Positions 1-7,801 of a DNA stretch of 18,730 nucleotides are shown in pieces. Both the position numbers and the translations under genes were made by a program. The DNA is from CAYOPZ01 sp964406005 (lineage in GTDB: Bacteria; Bacteroidota; Bacteroidia; Bacteroidales; SM23-62). The stretch covers positions 1 through 18,730 of the forward strand of contig CAYOPZ010000050.1 of assembly GCA_964406005.1 (NCBI GenBank), read 5' to 3'. Each line of letters starts with the position of its first letter. Positions within the stretch are counted from its first letter, which is position 1. A model generated the notes under the pieces. The model was given only the letters and a program-made list of their open reading frames with translations, had not been told where the DNA came from and made no database searches.

Positions 1-87
1 AAAAGATTCTCCCATGCAAAAAGCATCCTGCAAATTTAATCCAATTTTGAAACATGACTCGGAATTTTTAAAGATAAAAGATTCAGT

Positions 88-221
88 CTGACCGGAGCCT
101 GTTAAGAGCAGCCTTAAATCTTTGATTTCCAGCTGCGGCTTTATATCTGCTTTCTCAGGAAAATCATATGAAATACAGTAAAACGGAATTTGCCGGCTGC
201 AGTTTCACAGGATCCGGTCAG
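88..221 (+). repeat. Composite palindromic repeat with mixed arms (core family)
   Basis: The left arm CTGACCGGAGCCTGTTAA (88-105) pairs at 16 of 18 positions with the arm at 204-221 (TTCACAGGATCCGGTCAG). Between them lies a complete core: GCAGC 108-112, AAATC 116-120, GATTT 124-128 and GCTGC 132-136. The core is followed by a right arm of the other type, TTTATATCTGCTTTCTCA (140-157), which has no left partner here. A second right half-core, AATTTGCCGGCTGC (187-200), precedes the outer right arm. The copy therefore looks like a recombinant or nested product of two subfamilies. Related copies occur at 9941-10024, 12071-12349 and 18661-18730. Confidence 0.8.
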
Positions 222-265
222 GCTCAGCACTTGTTAACATATAAATCCATTGAAGTTGAAAAATA

Positions 266-299
266 TTTGACAGGCCGGTTTTGAAATCCTTTATGTTTG
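266..299 (+). promoter_or_regulatory. Possible Bacteroidota-type promoter for the oxidoreductase-like gene
   Basis: TATGTTTG at 292-299 matches the Bacteroidota -7 consensus TAnnTTTG. TTTG at 266-269 could act as the -33 element, but the 22-base spacer is slightly longer than usual. Transcription would begin close to 305, leaving a leader of about a dozen bases before the ATG at 319. This is a motif match only. Confidence 0.25.
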
Positions 300-318
300 C
301 AGAAAGACGCTGGCTTGC

Positions 319-1254
319 ATGCTTAAACTGGGAGTGATAGGTACTATCGAATCAGGGGTTGAATTGTCCGGGATCATATCCGGACAGGCTTCCTGTACAA
401 TTACAGGCATATATGATCCCGATCCGGATTTATCCGGGCATTTTTCAGGCAGCAGTGATGATATCCAGGTTCTCACCTCATATAAAACTTTCCTGTCATG
501 TTGTGATGCCATTATAGTCGAAAGGATGGCCTGCCTGAACCCGGACCATATCATACAGGCTCTCCGGGATTTCAAGCATGTGCTTCTTGCCCGGCCCACA
601 AACTGGTCAGAGGATGAACTGGAATACCTGTATAAGCTTGCAGATGAAGCCAATACATTGCTTAAACTCAGGCAGCCTTTCCTGTTCCATCCTGTCGTCC
701 AGGCAGCCCGCCCGTTGATCCGGAATCCCGCGTTCATGGACTACCAGATTGATATTTCAGCCGACAACGACACTGAAATGCTTCAGGAAAAGATCGCCGG
801 TTCACTTTACCAGTGCCTGGATGCCATCCTGTACCTCAATCCTGCATTGATAACCAGGTCGAATACCGTTCTCGCACAGAATCTTTTCGGTTTTCCGGGA
901 GTGATTCACGGAAGGGTTGAATTCGATAACGGGTGCATATCCAATATTACCTGTAACGGATATGCTGAAAAAGAAAAATCGATCTGTTACATATACCAGG
1001 AAAACCGGCAATCAGCCTTGTATTTTTCCAGTAAAAGGCTGACAATCAAAGATAAAATTCCAGGAGAGGACAGACCGCGAACAACCAACGTCCCTGTAAA
1101 ACAAAGGGATCCTGAAGCTGAGGAAATCAAGTATTTCATTAACCTGGTGATTAATAAGAACTACCACCTGGTACCCTTTCATAATTATTACCAGTCCCTT
1201 GCACTCGGTAAACAATTGATGCAAAACCTGCCCGTTAATCCCGTCGGTGTATAA
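319..1254 (+). CDS. Gfo/Idh/MocA-like protein, probably without the usual catalytic residue
   Basis: This 311-residue protein starts with a beta strand and turn (MLKLGVIGT) typical of the Rossmann domain of Gfo/Idh/MocA sugar dehydrogenases. The segment around residues 72-106 (DAIIVERMA, then FKHVLLARPTNWSEDE) aligns by eye with the family's region following the nucleotide fold. The usual GxGxxG is replaced by GVIGTIESG. The family's EKP motif, whose lysine is catalytic, reads ARP. Both changes suggest a non-catalytic or altered protein; that is inference. The C-terminal half looks like a diverged dimerisation/substrate domain. It precedes a polysaccharide-initiating transferase on the same strand (108-base gap), so a role in surface sugar metabolism is plausible but unproven. 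The ATG at 319 places the Rossmann strand directly at the N terminus. Confidence 0.6.
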   Translation: MLKLGVIGTIESGVELSGIISGQASCTITGIYDPDPDLSGHFSGSSDDIQVLTSYKTFLSCCDAIIVERMACLNPDHIIQALRDFKHVLLARPTNWSEDELEYLYKLADEANTLLKLRQPFLFHPVVQAARPLIRNPAFMDYQIDISADNDTEMLQEKIAGSLYQCLDAILYLNPALITRSNTVLAQNLFGFPGVIHGRVEFDNGCISNITCNGYAEKEKSICYIYQENRQSALYFSSKRLTIKDKIPGEDRPRTTNVPVKQRDPEAEEIKYFINLVINKNYHLVPFHNYYQSLALGKQLMQNLPVNPVGV

Positions 1255-1362
1255 TGTACTGAATATTTAATGAGGCCCGGGCAATTATTTCAAAATTTCT
1301 GAGTTATTCTATCATAGGCTCTGACCAGGCCCTTTCATGCTAACGAACCGTCATTAACCCTT

Positions 1363-2778
1363 GTGGCTAAAAAAAACCTGGTAATACTGTACTTGCTTTT
1401 TGATTATGCTTCCGCTTCGTTAAGCTGGGCGCTTTTCTACATATACCGCAAGATCAGTATTGAACCTGAAGTTTTCGGTTATAATATTCCCATAGAGATC
1501 GGACCCATTTTCTACCTTGGAGTATTCGGACTGCCCCTGTTCTGGATCTTCCTGTATTATGTTACCGGATCTTATCATGACATCTACCGTAAATCAAGGT
1601 TAAGAGAGCTGGGGCAGACCCTCCTGGTCGTGATATCCGGCGTCATCATCCTGTTCTTCCTGCTGATACTGGATGATGTCATCGTTTCCTACAAAGATTA
1701 TTACTCATCCTTCCTTGTCCTTGCAAGCCTTCAATTCACACTCACCTACATACCCCGCCTGCTGCTTACCTCCATGATATCAAAATGGTTATACCAGAAA
1801 AAGATCGGATTCAAGGCATTGATGGTAGGGAGCAACCAGCGGGCTATGGAATTATTCAGGGAAATTGAGTTGAACGGACATTCCGCCGGCACTCAAATTG
1901 TCGGATATGTAAATGGGAATTCGAAGAAGGAACATCTCCTGGACGGCATGACCCGGCATCTGGGACCCACGAGCAACGTCAGCAACGTGGTAAAGGAAAA
2001 TCAGATCGAAGAGGTGATCATTGCACTGGACACCACTGAGCGGACTGTCATTAATAATATCGTAAACAATCTGTGTGATTCGAATGTAGTTATCAAGGCA
2101 ATCCCTGATATCCAGGATATCCTGGTGGGCCAGGTCAGGATGGAGAGTATCTTCGGCACACCGCTCATTCAGATTACGCATGAGCTGATGCCTGTCTGGC
2201 AGGAAAACCTGAAGCGTATACTGGACGTTCTGATATCCATTCTCATACTCATTATCAATATCCCCCTGGCCCTTTTCCTGGTTGCGGGTGTTAAGCTCAG
2301 CTCCAGGGGCCCGGTGGTCCACAAGCAGGAGAGGATCGGGAAAAACGGCAAACCCTTTACACTGTATAAATTCAGGTCTATGAATGCCAATGCGGAAAAG
2401 AATGGTCCGGAACTTTCCCGCAAGGACGATGAACGGCTGACGCGTTTCGGAAGATTCATGCGCAAATGGAAGCTGGATGAAATACCCAATTTCTGGAATG
2501 TGCTGAAAGGGGAAATGTCCATTGTCGGCCCAAGACCTGAACGGCAATATTATATCGACCAGATCATCAATAAGGCTCCGCACTATGTCCGCCTGCACAA
2601 GATCAAGCCCGGAATCACATCCTGGGGACAGGTTAAATACGGATATGCTGAAAATGTGGACGAAATGATTGCGAGGCTGAAATACGACCTTCTATACATG
2701 GAAAGCATGTCCCTGTTCGTGGACTTCCAGATTATGATCTCCACGATCCTGACCCTGGTCAGGGGCCGGCATATCTGA
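1363..2778 (+). CDS. Undecaprenyl-phosphate glycosylphosphotransferase (exopolysaccharide initiation)
   Basis: This 471-residue inner-membrane enzyme should transfer a sugar-1-phosphate from a nucleotide sugar to undecaprenyl phosphate, the first step of capsule, exopolysaccharide or O-antigen synthesis. Four hydrophobic segments occupy roughly residues 5-140. A Rossmann-like CoA-binding-type domain follows (near GFKALMVGSN). Then comes a further membrane helix and the bacterial sugar transferase domain from about residue 285. Diagnostic motifs are KFRSMN, the catalytic Asp-Glu pair D372-E373 in LDEIPNFWNV, and SIVGPRPE at 386-393. Length fits the WcaJ/WbaP-like family. The start is a GTG; no ATG in frame gives a better N terminus and no clear ribosome-binding site is visible. 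The sugar substrate cannot be read from the sequence. No other glycosyltransferase follows, so it is not inside a visible capsule cluster. Its last 20 bases overlap thpR on the other strand. Confidence 0.9.
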   Translation: MAKKNLVILYLLFDYASASLSWALFYIYRKISIEPEVFGYNIPIEIGPIFYLGVFGLPLFWIFLYYVTGSYHDIYRKSRLRELGQTLLVVISGVIILFFLLILDDVIVSYKDYYSSFLVLASLQFTLTYIPRLLLTSMISKWLYQKKIGFKALMVGSNQRAMELFREIELNGHSAGTQIVGYVNGNSKKEHLLDGMTRHLGPTSNVSNVVKENQIEEVIIALDTTERTVINNIVNNLCDSNVVIKAIPDIQDILVGQVRMESIFGTPLIQITHELMPVWQENLKRILDVLISILILIINIPLALFLVAGVKLSSRGPVVHKQERIGKNGKPFTLYKFRSMNANAEKNGPELSRKDDERLTRFGRFMRKWKLDEIPNFWNVLKGEMSIVGPRPERQYYIDQIINKAPHYVRLHKIKPGITSWGQVKYGYAENVDEMIARLKYDLLYMESMSLFVDFQIMISTILTLVRGRHI

Positions 2779-3340
2779 ACTTTGAGCGGCTCAGCGGGAT
2801 GTATTCCGGACCTTGGGGCCTTAAAACACTTTCGTAAAGGACCAGTTCCTCAATGCTGCCCTTAAGGAAGGGCCTGTCCTGATATTCACGGATCATTTCA
2901 ATAATCCCGGATTTATCGCGCAGGGACTTGATCCTGCCAAGCGTCAGGTGGGGTTTGAATTCCCTTCTTTCGATATTAAAACCGTCATGCCTCAGGTCAC
3001 GGTCAATTTTATCTTTCAGGTCATTAAGACCGGGCATGGGATCCACGCCCAGCCAGATTACCTTTGGATGATCCGGGTTCCTGAAAACGCCGATCCCTTT
3101 AATGAAAAGATCCGGGGCAGGGTATGAGGGAACATGGTTGTCCATTATCCCGGAAACCTCTCTGATCTTGTTCGCGGGGGTATTTCCTATGAATGTGAGG
3201 GTGATATGCATTTTCTCATGATCCACCCATTTGATCCTTGCACCGGTGAGTAATACTTTAAGCCGGCCCAGGCAATCCAGGATTTCTTTCCCGGCGGTCA
3301 CCCTGAAGGCAATGAAAGTTCGTCGGATATCGGCGTGCAT
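2759..3340 (-). CDS. thpR: RNA 2',3'-cyclic phosphodiesterase (2H phosphoesterase)
   Basis: This 193-residue cytoplasmic protein belongs to the 2H phosphoesterase superfamily, LigT/ThpR branch. The two signature HxTx motifs are present and well spaced: HITL at residues 45-48 and HLTL at 131-134, the latter in PHLTLGRI. The N terminus (RRTFIAFRV) is the usual first strand. Family members open RNA 2',3'-cyclic phosphates to 2'-phosphates, and some can ligate tRNA halves. The physiological role in bacteria is unsettled. The gene converges on the glycosylphosphotransferase and their coding ends overlap by 20 bases. It is divergent from elbB across only 59 AT-rich bases. Confidence 0.88.
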   Translation of the reverse strand: MHADIRRTFIAFRVTAGKEILDCLGRLKVLLTGARIKWVDHEKMHITLTFIGNTPANKIREVSGIMDNHVPSYPAPDLFIKGIGVFRNPDHPKVIWLGVDPMPGLNDLKDKIDRDLRHDGFNIERREFKPHLTLGRIKSLRDKSGIIEMIREYQDRPFLKGSIEELVLYESVLRPQGPEYIPLSRSKFRYAGP

Positions 3341-3399
3341 TGGATTTTAAGTTAAAAAATGAATAAATTTATTTCATTAACTGAAAAAATACCAAATCT

Positions 3400-4047
3400 A
3401 TGAAGAAATTCGCCGTCGTCCTTTCCGGATCAGGAGTTTATGATGGTTCCGAGATCCATGAAGCAACACTGACTTTATATGCCATAGCAAAAAATGGTGC
3501 AACCTATGAAATATTTGCCCCCGATGTTGCCCAGCACCATGTCGTGAACCATATCAGCGGGGAAGAAATGAATGAGAACAGGAACGTTCTCGTTGAATCG
3601 GCCCGCATTGCCCGGGGTGCAGTCAGTCCCCTCTCCGACCTGGACGCAAGACAATTTGATGCACTTATATTCCCGGGTGGTTTCGGAGCAGCAAAGAACC
3701 TCTCATCCTTCGCCTTTGACGGACCTGGCTGCAAAGTTCATCCGGATGTTGAAAAGGCCATCAAGGACATGGTATCGCTCGGGAAACCCCTGGGTGCGCT
3801 GTGCATTGCACCCGTCCTGCTGGCCAGGGTCCTGGGTGATGCCAAGCTTACCATCGGCCAGGATGAAGGCACTGCCAGGGCAATTGAAGAAATGGGGGCC
3901 ACGCATGTCGGCACATCGCATGGCGAGATCGTTATCGATGAAAAATACAAACTGGTAACGACGCCCTGTTACATGCTTGACGCCAACATTGTACAGATTG
4001 GAGAAGGAGCGGAGAATGCAGTGAAGGCGCTGCTTGAAATGATCTAA
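3400..4047 (+). CDS. elbB: Isoprenoid biosynthesis glyoxalase ElbB (DJ-1/PfpI superfamily)
   Basis: This 215-residue protein matches the ElbB/ES1 branch of the DJ-1/PfpI class I glutamine amidotransferase-like fold. Family features are the N-terminal VVLSGSGVYDGSEIHE, the strand-turn FPGGFGAAKNL, and the nucleophile elbow GALCIAPVLLA with cysteine 135. The E. coli homologue has glyoxalase activity in vitro and was linked genetically to isoprenoid production; the physiological substrate is uncertain. Length is typical and the N terminus MKKFAVVLSGSGVYDG fits the family exactly, supporting the ATG at 3400. No Shine-Dalgarno sequence is visible, which is usual in Bacteroidota. The stop overlaps the stop of the convergent DUF4294 gene by 4 bases. 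Confidence 0.9.
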   Translation: MKKFAVVLSGSGVYDGSEIHEATLTLYAIAKNGATYEIFAPDVAQHHVVNHISGEEMNENRNVLVESARIARGAVSPLSDLDARQFDALIFPGGFGAAKNLSSFAFDGPGCKVHPDVEKAIKDMVSLGKPLGALCIAPVLLARVLGDAKLTIGQDEGTARAIEEMGATHVGTSHGEIVIDEKYKLVTTPCYMLDANIVQIGEGAENAVKALLEMI

Positions 4048-4685
4048 AGCTGTCCGGCTTCTATCAGGAGCACAATTTGCTCAATCAGGCGGTCTTCCTC
4101 TTCGGGATCATATTCCGCCTTAAGGTTGCTGCCAAACAACCTGGCCAGGGCCTGCCAGAACATTGCTGATAACCTGCCGCGCAGTTCATCGACAAGTTCA
4201 TACGAGGTATTCCCCGTTTCCCGGTCCACCAGCTTGATCAGTATCCTTCCCTGGGTGATGGTCAGCTTTTTCAAATCGTCGGTATATTCTCCCAGCAGCT
4301 CCTTTTCGACCGCCTTGATGTATTCCTTCTGCTCCTTTTCCGTTTCAAGGGTAAGCATCTTGGCTTCTACATCCGCCAGTTTCTCGCCTGCCAGCTTGGC
4401 CCAGGGATAGGCTTTTTTGACATTGTATACAAGGCGCGTGTAACGTCTCTGTTCCCTGTGGTTCTTAAACCTGTTGGCGGGGAATATGTATACATCGTCC
4501 AATGTCGCCACCCATACGGTATCCCCGTCAATTACCACGGCCCTGGCCACATAAATATCACCTCCCCGGGGAATTGAGTCCAGCCCCGTGACCTGTTTCC
4601 CGGTATATTGTCCACTCACCCCGGTCCACGGGAAAAGCAGAAACACAGTAAACAGCAGGAGCCGTTTCAGACAAATCACTCCCAT
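4044..4685 (-). CDS. Exported DUF4294 family protein
   Basis: This 213-residue protein has an N-terminal hydrophobic segment ending near PWTGVSGQ that looks like a signal peptide, so it is probably periplasmic. The body (VIDGDTVWVATLDDVYIF, then RRYTRLVYNVKKAYPWAK, then QEGR-like TITQGRILIKLVDRETG) fits DUF4294, a Bacteroidota family of unknown function. The central part is charged and probably alpha-helical. The only in-frame ATG that keeps the whole signal peptide is at 4685. It lies 103 bases downstream of the TonB-dependent receptor on the same strand and may be read from the same transcript, but that gap contains a small hairpin (4706-4722). Its 3' end overlaps elbB by 4 bases. Confidence 0.78.
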   Translation of the reverse strand: MGVICLKRLLLFTVFLLFPWTGVSGQYTGKQVTGLDSIPRGGDIYVARAVVIDGDTVWVATLDDVYIFPANRFKNHREQRRYTRLVYNVKKAYPWAKLAGEKLADVEAKMLTLETEKEQKEYIKAVEKELLGEYTDDLKKLTITQGRILIKLVDRETGNTSYELVDELRGRLSAMFWQALARLFGSNLKAEYDPEEEDRLIEQIVLLIEAGQL

Positions 4686-4705
4686 CTGTGGAAATATACA
4701 ATAAT

Positions 4706-4722
4706 TTCTATACTTTATAGAA
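4706..4722. other. Small perfect hairpin between receptor and DUF4294 genes
   Basis: TTCTATA (4706-4712) and TATAGAA (4716-4722) are perfect inverted repeats around a 3-base loop. The site sits 21 bases before the DUF4294 start. It lacks the GC stem and T-run of an intrinsic terminator, so it may be an operator-sized palindrome or simply chance in AT-rich DNA. Confidence 0.35.
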
Positions 4723-4788
4723 CAGCGGGCAAACAGAAATATTGTCTCCGTGGTGGTAAGTCCCCGACAGATTTACAGGACAGACAGC

Positions 4789-7698
4789 TTAATCGATCCT
4801 GTATTTCAAGCCCAGGCTGAACTCCTGTCCCGGAGAAGCCTGGTAATAGGGCTGGTCTTCTGCCCGGAAGGCACTGTAAACCTGATCGATTTTGTTGTCA
4901 AGAAGGTTGCTTGCCTTAAATTCAAGGAGCAGCCTGTTCCTGATTCCGAGCGACTTGTTAACGCTGAGGTTCAGGCTGTGGAAGGGCTTGATGAAAATAT
5001 CCGGAAAAAGCCCGGCGCCGACGATATAGAGTGTTTTTCCCTTGACGTTGTAAAACAACCCGGCTTCGAGCCCCTGTTCGGGAACGCTGTATATCAGACC
5101 CGAATTGACCATATAAGGTGCCTGCCCGGCCATCACCCTTGAGTTTTCAATATGCTCTCCCACTTTTTCAAAGCCTTTTCGCGAATTGTATTCCAGGTCG
5201 GTCATTTCGATGTGTGAACGGACAACGGTCAGGTTTGAATTCAAGTTGAACCTGCCGAAAAACGGGGAAATAAAATCAAGGTTCTTTCTTAATTCCAGCT
5301 CCAGCCCGAACAAGGATCCGTCACCCACATTCCTGGGCTGGTACTCGGTGCTCGTCTGCTGTTCCGGGATGCGGACAAGCTCGATCGGTTTGTCGAAATC
5401 CTTGTAAAAAGCACTGACCGAGACGATCTGTCCTCCCAGGAAGAACAATTCCCAGCGAAGGTCCATATTATTGATGTGGGTTTCCTGCAGGTTACCGTCC
5501 CAGCCCGGATAGGTAAATAAACTGCCGTTGAATATCCTGTTCGACAGCGGGTCAAGGATTTGTGCAAAAGACAACTCCTTGAAGGAAGGCCGGGCAATGG
5601 TCCTGGCATAGGACAATCTGAGGTTCTGCAAACTGGTAAAGGAATAGATAAGGTTGACCGAGGGAAAGAAGTCCAGGGATTCCAGTACTTTTTCGTTATC
5701 GAGGTTCCGCCCGTTGACAATATCGCCGCTGGCATAGCTCTGGTCCCTGCCCGTATGCCTCTGAACGTAATTCTCAGCTCTCACGCCCAGGGTAGTCTTG
5801 AATTTCGGGGTTATATTGAATTCGTTGGAAACATAAAACCCTGTATTGTTAACATTGGAACTGTACTGGTTGGGATTCGGATCGCTGTTCCCTGAGGAAT
5901 AATAGATCCGCTCCGGCTGGTTGGGATAGATGTGCCCGGGATCCAGAACCGTATTGGCATTCGTCGGGTTTGGCCAGGTTACTATGCTGCCGAAGAACTG
6001 CATGTCAAAATACAGGATCTCGTAATTCCTGTACTTGAAGGCATGGCTGGTTCCGAACCGCAATCTTGCCTCGCTGCCGTTGAATTGGTATTCCTTGGTA
6101 ACATCAACTTTTGCCTGTGCGTTCATCTCGTGCAGGTACCGCCATATCCTGGTCGGGTTACCCCCGGCCCCTGCAATAAACTGAAGTCCCTGTCCCGTTT
6201 TGGTAAAGGCGGTTTTCCTGATATCGGGGTCAATGGATGTCGAATAAGTCGAGGATACCCCCCAGTCGATCTCCCATCCCCCTGCCTGAAGCAAATGCGT
6301 ACCACCCAGGAAAACATTGGAAAGGGAACGCTGGTTATACTCCAGGTTGTCGGAAACGGCAATATAACCCGACTGGCCTACGGCTTGTCCGTCATTATCG
6401 ATATTGATCCGGGCCGCCCTGCTTTCGCCATTCTGCAGGTGCATGGCCGTCAGGCGGATTTTGGAAAAATTGGTTTTGTAGGCCAGTCCCCCGAGCACGC
6501 CGGCCAGGAAGTTCCGTTCGCCTACCCGGCCGTTTTGAATTGTTGCATACCTTATTTCGTTGTAATCCGGATCCTGGTATCGCTGGTATTCCCCATAGAC
6601 GACATCGTCAAAATACCGGTAATTAGACTTATAGGAAAGTGAAAAGATATACCCGAGTTTGGGATTCCCTGCCCTGGATTCTTCCTTTCCGCCCAGGTCG
6701 ATCTGGTTCCCGAGTGACAGGTTGGCGCTGAAATCCATCAGGCTGGTATGCTGTACAGTGCCCAGCTCAGGATTAAAACTCCTGATGAATGCATTGACAT
6801 CCTGGGTGGAATGACCGCTTATAGGTGTCGGTATATTCTCCTGATCGGCGCCGTCTGGCAATGCCCTTGTACCGTCATCGAAACCCAGGAAATCCGTCTT
6901 TCCCCCTTCGTAACTCAGGTAATTCCGGTTAAAATGCATAGCGGGATTGAAGGATGACCCGAAGGAGGCAGTGAAGATATGCTTATCAGGGAAATCCTGA
7001 GTTTCAACATTCATGATCCCCCCGGTAAAATCCGCGGGGAGGTTCACATTGAAATTTTTACTGACCAGCATGTTGCTGAGGAGGTTGGTCGGGAATATGT
7101 CCATCTGCAGGCTGTTCCTGTCGGGATCCAGCCCGGGAATATCCATGCCGTTCATTGTGGTTTTCGTATACCTGTCTCCCAGTCCCCTGACATAAATATA
7201 CTTGCCGTCTTCTATGGAGACCCCTGTAATCCTTTTAGCCGCTTCCACCGCTGTTGCATCGCCAATCAGATCCATCCTTGACGAGGATATCCCGTCCAGA
7301 ATGACCGTGGAATTCCTTTTAATGGTCTGCAATGCCGTCTCGGTTGACCGGATGGCCTCAGCCCTGACGACCACTTCATCGATTGTCAAAGGGCTTTCTT
7401 CGAGCCGGATATCGTCCAGGAGGGTGACCTCGTCCGCCTTCACTTTCACCGCTTCAATGGTCATGGGCTGGTAAGAAATGTATAATACCTGAAGATCGTA
7501 GGTACCCTCTTCAATGTCCAGGGAATACCTGCCGTCAAGATCGGTGGTGGTCCCCATGGTCGTCCCTTTAACAACAAGGTTCACACCAACCATGGATTCT
7601 CCCGTCTTGCCATCAAAAATCGTTCCCCTGATCTTGCCGTGCTGGGCATGGACCACCAGGGGAAAGCAAATGGAAATCAGAACGAATAATTTTTTCAT
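4789..7698 (-). CDS. TonB-dependent outer-membrane receptor
   Basis: This is a 969-residue outer-membrane protein. It begins with a signal peptide (MKKLFVLISICFPLVVHAQ), followed by a carboxypeptidase-regulatory-like beta-sandwich at about residues 20-100 (GTTTDLDGRYSLDIEEG). A plug domain at about 105-255 contains YIYVRGLGDRY and MNGMDIPGLDPDRNS, and a long beta-barrel ends in the strand EFSLGLKYRID. Such receptors import large or scarce ligands using TonB energy. The ATG at 7698 is chosen because it starts the signal peptide; an upstream in-frame ATG at 7743 would add 15 residues in front of it. It lies directly downstream of a beta-helix lipoprotein gene on the same strand, without a SusD homologue, so it is not a standard SusCD pair. 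The ligand cannot be inferred. Confidence 0.92.
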   Translation of the reverse strand: MKKLFVLISICFPLVVHAQHGKIRGTIFDGKTGESMVGVNLVVKGTTMGTTTDLDGRYSLDIEEGTYDLQVLYISYQPMTIEAVKVKADEVTLLDDIRLEESPLTIDEVVVRAEAIRSTETALQTIKRNSTVILDGISSSRMDLIGDATAVEAAKRITGVSIEDGKYIYVRGLGDRYTKTTMNGMDIPGLDPDRNSLQMDIFPTNLLSNMLVSKNFNVNLPADFTGGIMNVETQDFPDKHIFTASFGSSFNPAMHFNRNYLSYEGGKTDFLGFDDGTRALPDGADQENIPTPISGHSTQDVNAFIRSFNPELGTVQHTSLMDFSANLSLGNQIDLGGKEESRAGNPKLGYIFSLSYKSNYRYFDDVVYGEYQRYQDPDYNEIRYATIQNGRVGERNFLAGVLGGLAYKTNFSKIRLTAMHLQNGESRAARINIDNDGQAVGQSGYIAVSDNLEYNQRSLSNVFLGGTHLLQAGGWEIDWGVSSTYSTSIDPDIRKTAFTKTGQGLQFIAGAGGNPTRIWRYLHEMNAQAKVDVTKEYQFNGSEARLRFGTSHAFKYRNYEILYFDMQFFGSIVTWPNPTNANTVLDPGHIYPNQPERIYYSSGNSDPNPNQYSSNVNNTGFYVSNEFNITPKFKTTLGVRAENYVQRHTGRDQSYASGDIVNGRNLDNEKVLESLDFFPSVNLIYSFTSLQNLRLSYARTIARPSFKELSFAQILDPLSNRIFNGSLFTYPGWDGNLQETHINNMDLRWELFFLGGQIVSVSAFYKDFDKPIELVRIPEQQTSTEYQPRNVGDGSLFGLELELRKNLDFISPFFGRFNLNSNLTVVRSHIEMTDLEYNSRKGFEKVGEHIENSRVMAGQAPYMVNSGLIYSVPEQGLEAGLFYNVKGKTLYIVGAGLFPDIFIKPFHSLNLSVNKSLGIRNRLLLEFKASNLLDNKIDQVYSAFRAEDQPYYQASPGQEFSLGLKYRID

Positions 7699-7724
7699 TA
7701 CAAAGCAAGTATCTTTAATAATAT

Positions 7725-7787
7725 CAGGAAAACAGACCTGCATATATCTGGCAAGCCTGTTTTCCTGTTGGATTTCAAAGATCCAAC
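7725..7787. promoter_or_regulatory. Two tandem hairpins in the lipoprotein-receptor gap
   Basis: CAGGAAAACAG (7725-7735) is perfectly repeated in inverse at 7757-7767 as CTGTTTTCCTG. Directly beside it GTTGGAT (7767-7773) pairs with ATCCAAC (7781-7787). Both lie in the 103-base gap between the upstream lipoprotein and the receptor. Neither is followed by a T-run on the minus strand, so they look less like a full terminator than like transcript-processing, stability or partial attenuation structures. Confidence 0.55.
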
Positions 7788-7801
7788 TGGTATACTGACA
7801 A

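Larger units (their letters stand above)
1..318. other. Intergenic region upstream of the first gene
   Basis: No convincing gene lies in these 318 bases. Positions 1-87 are AT-rich with no structure I can name. Positions 88-221 hold a composite palindromic repeat, described separately. Positions 222-318 form the probable promoter and leader of the gene starting at 319. Confidence 0.6.

Noticed and set aside
1..55. Open minus-strand frame starting at ATG 55-53 and running off the left edge (18 codons)
   Set aside because: Too short to judge; an open frame of this length is common by chance in AT-rich DNA and the peptide matches nothing I know.
1852..2598. 248-residue minus-strand frame inside the glycosylphosphotransferase gene
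   Set aside because: The plus strand has clear family motifs throughout; the antisense frame is a shadow with no domain resemblance.
319..2778. A full capsule or exopolysaccharide gene cluster
   Set aside because: Only one initiating transferase and one dehydrogenase-like gene are present; no flippase, polymerase or further glycosyltransferases follow.
3359..3379. AT-rich imperfect palindrome between thpR and elbB
   Set aside because: Short, low-complexity and imperfect; not distinguishable from chance in a 59-base AT-rich gap.
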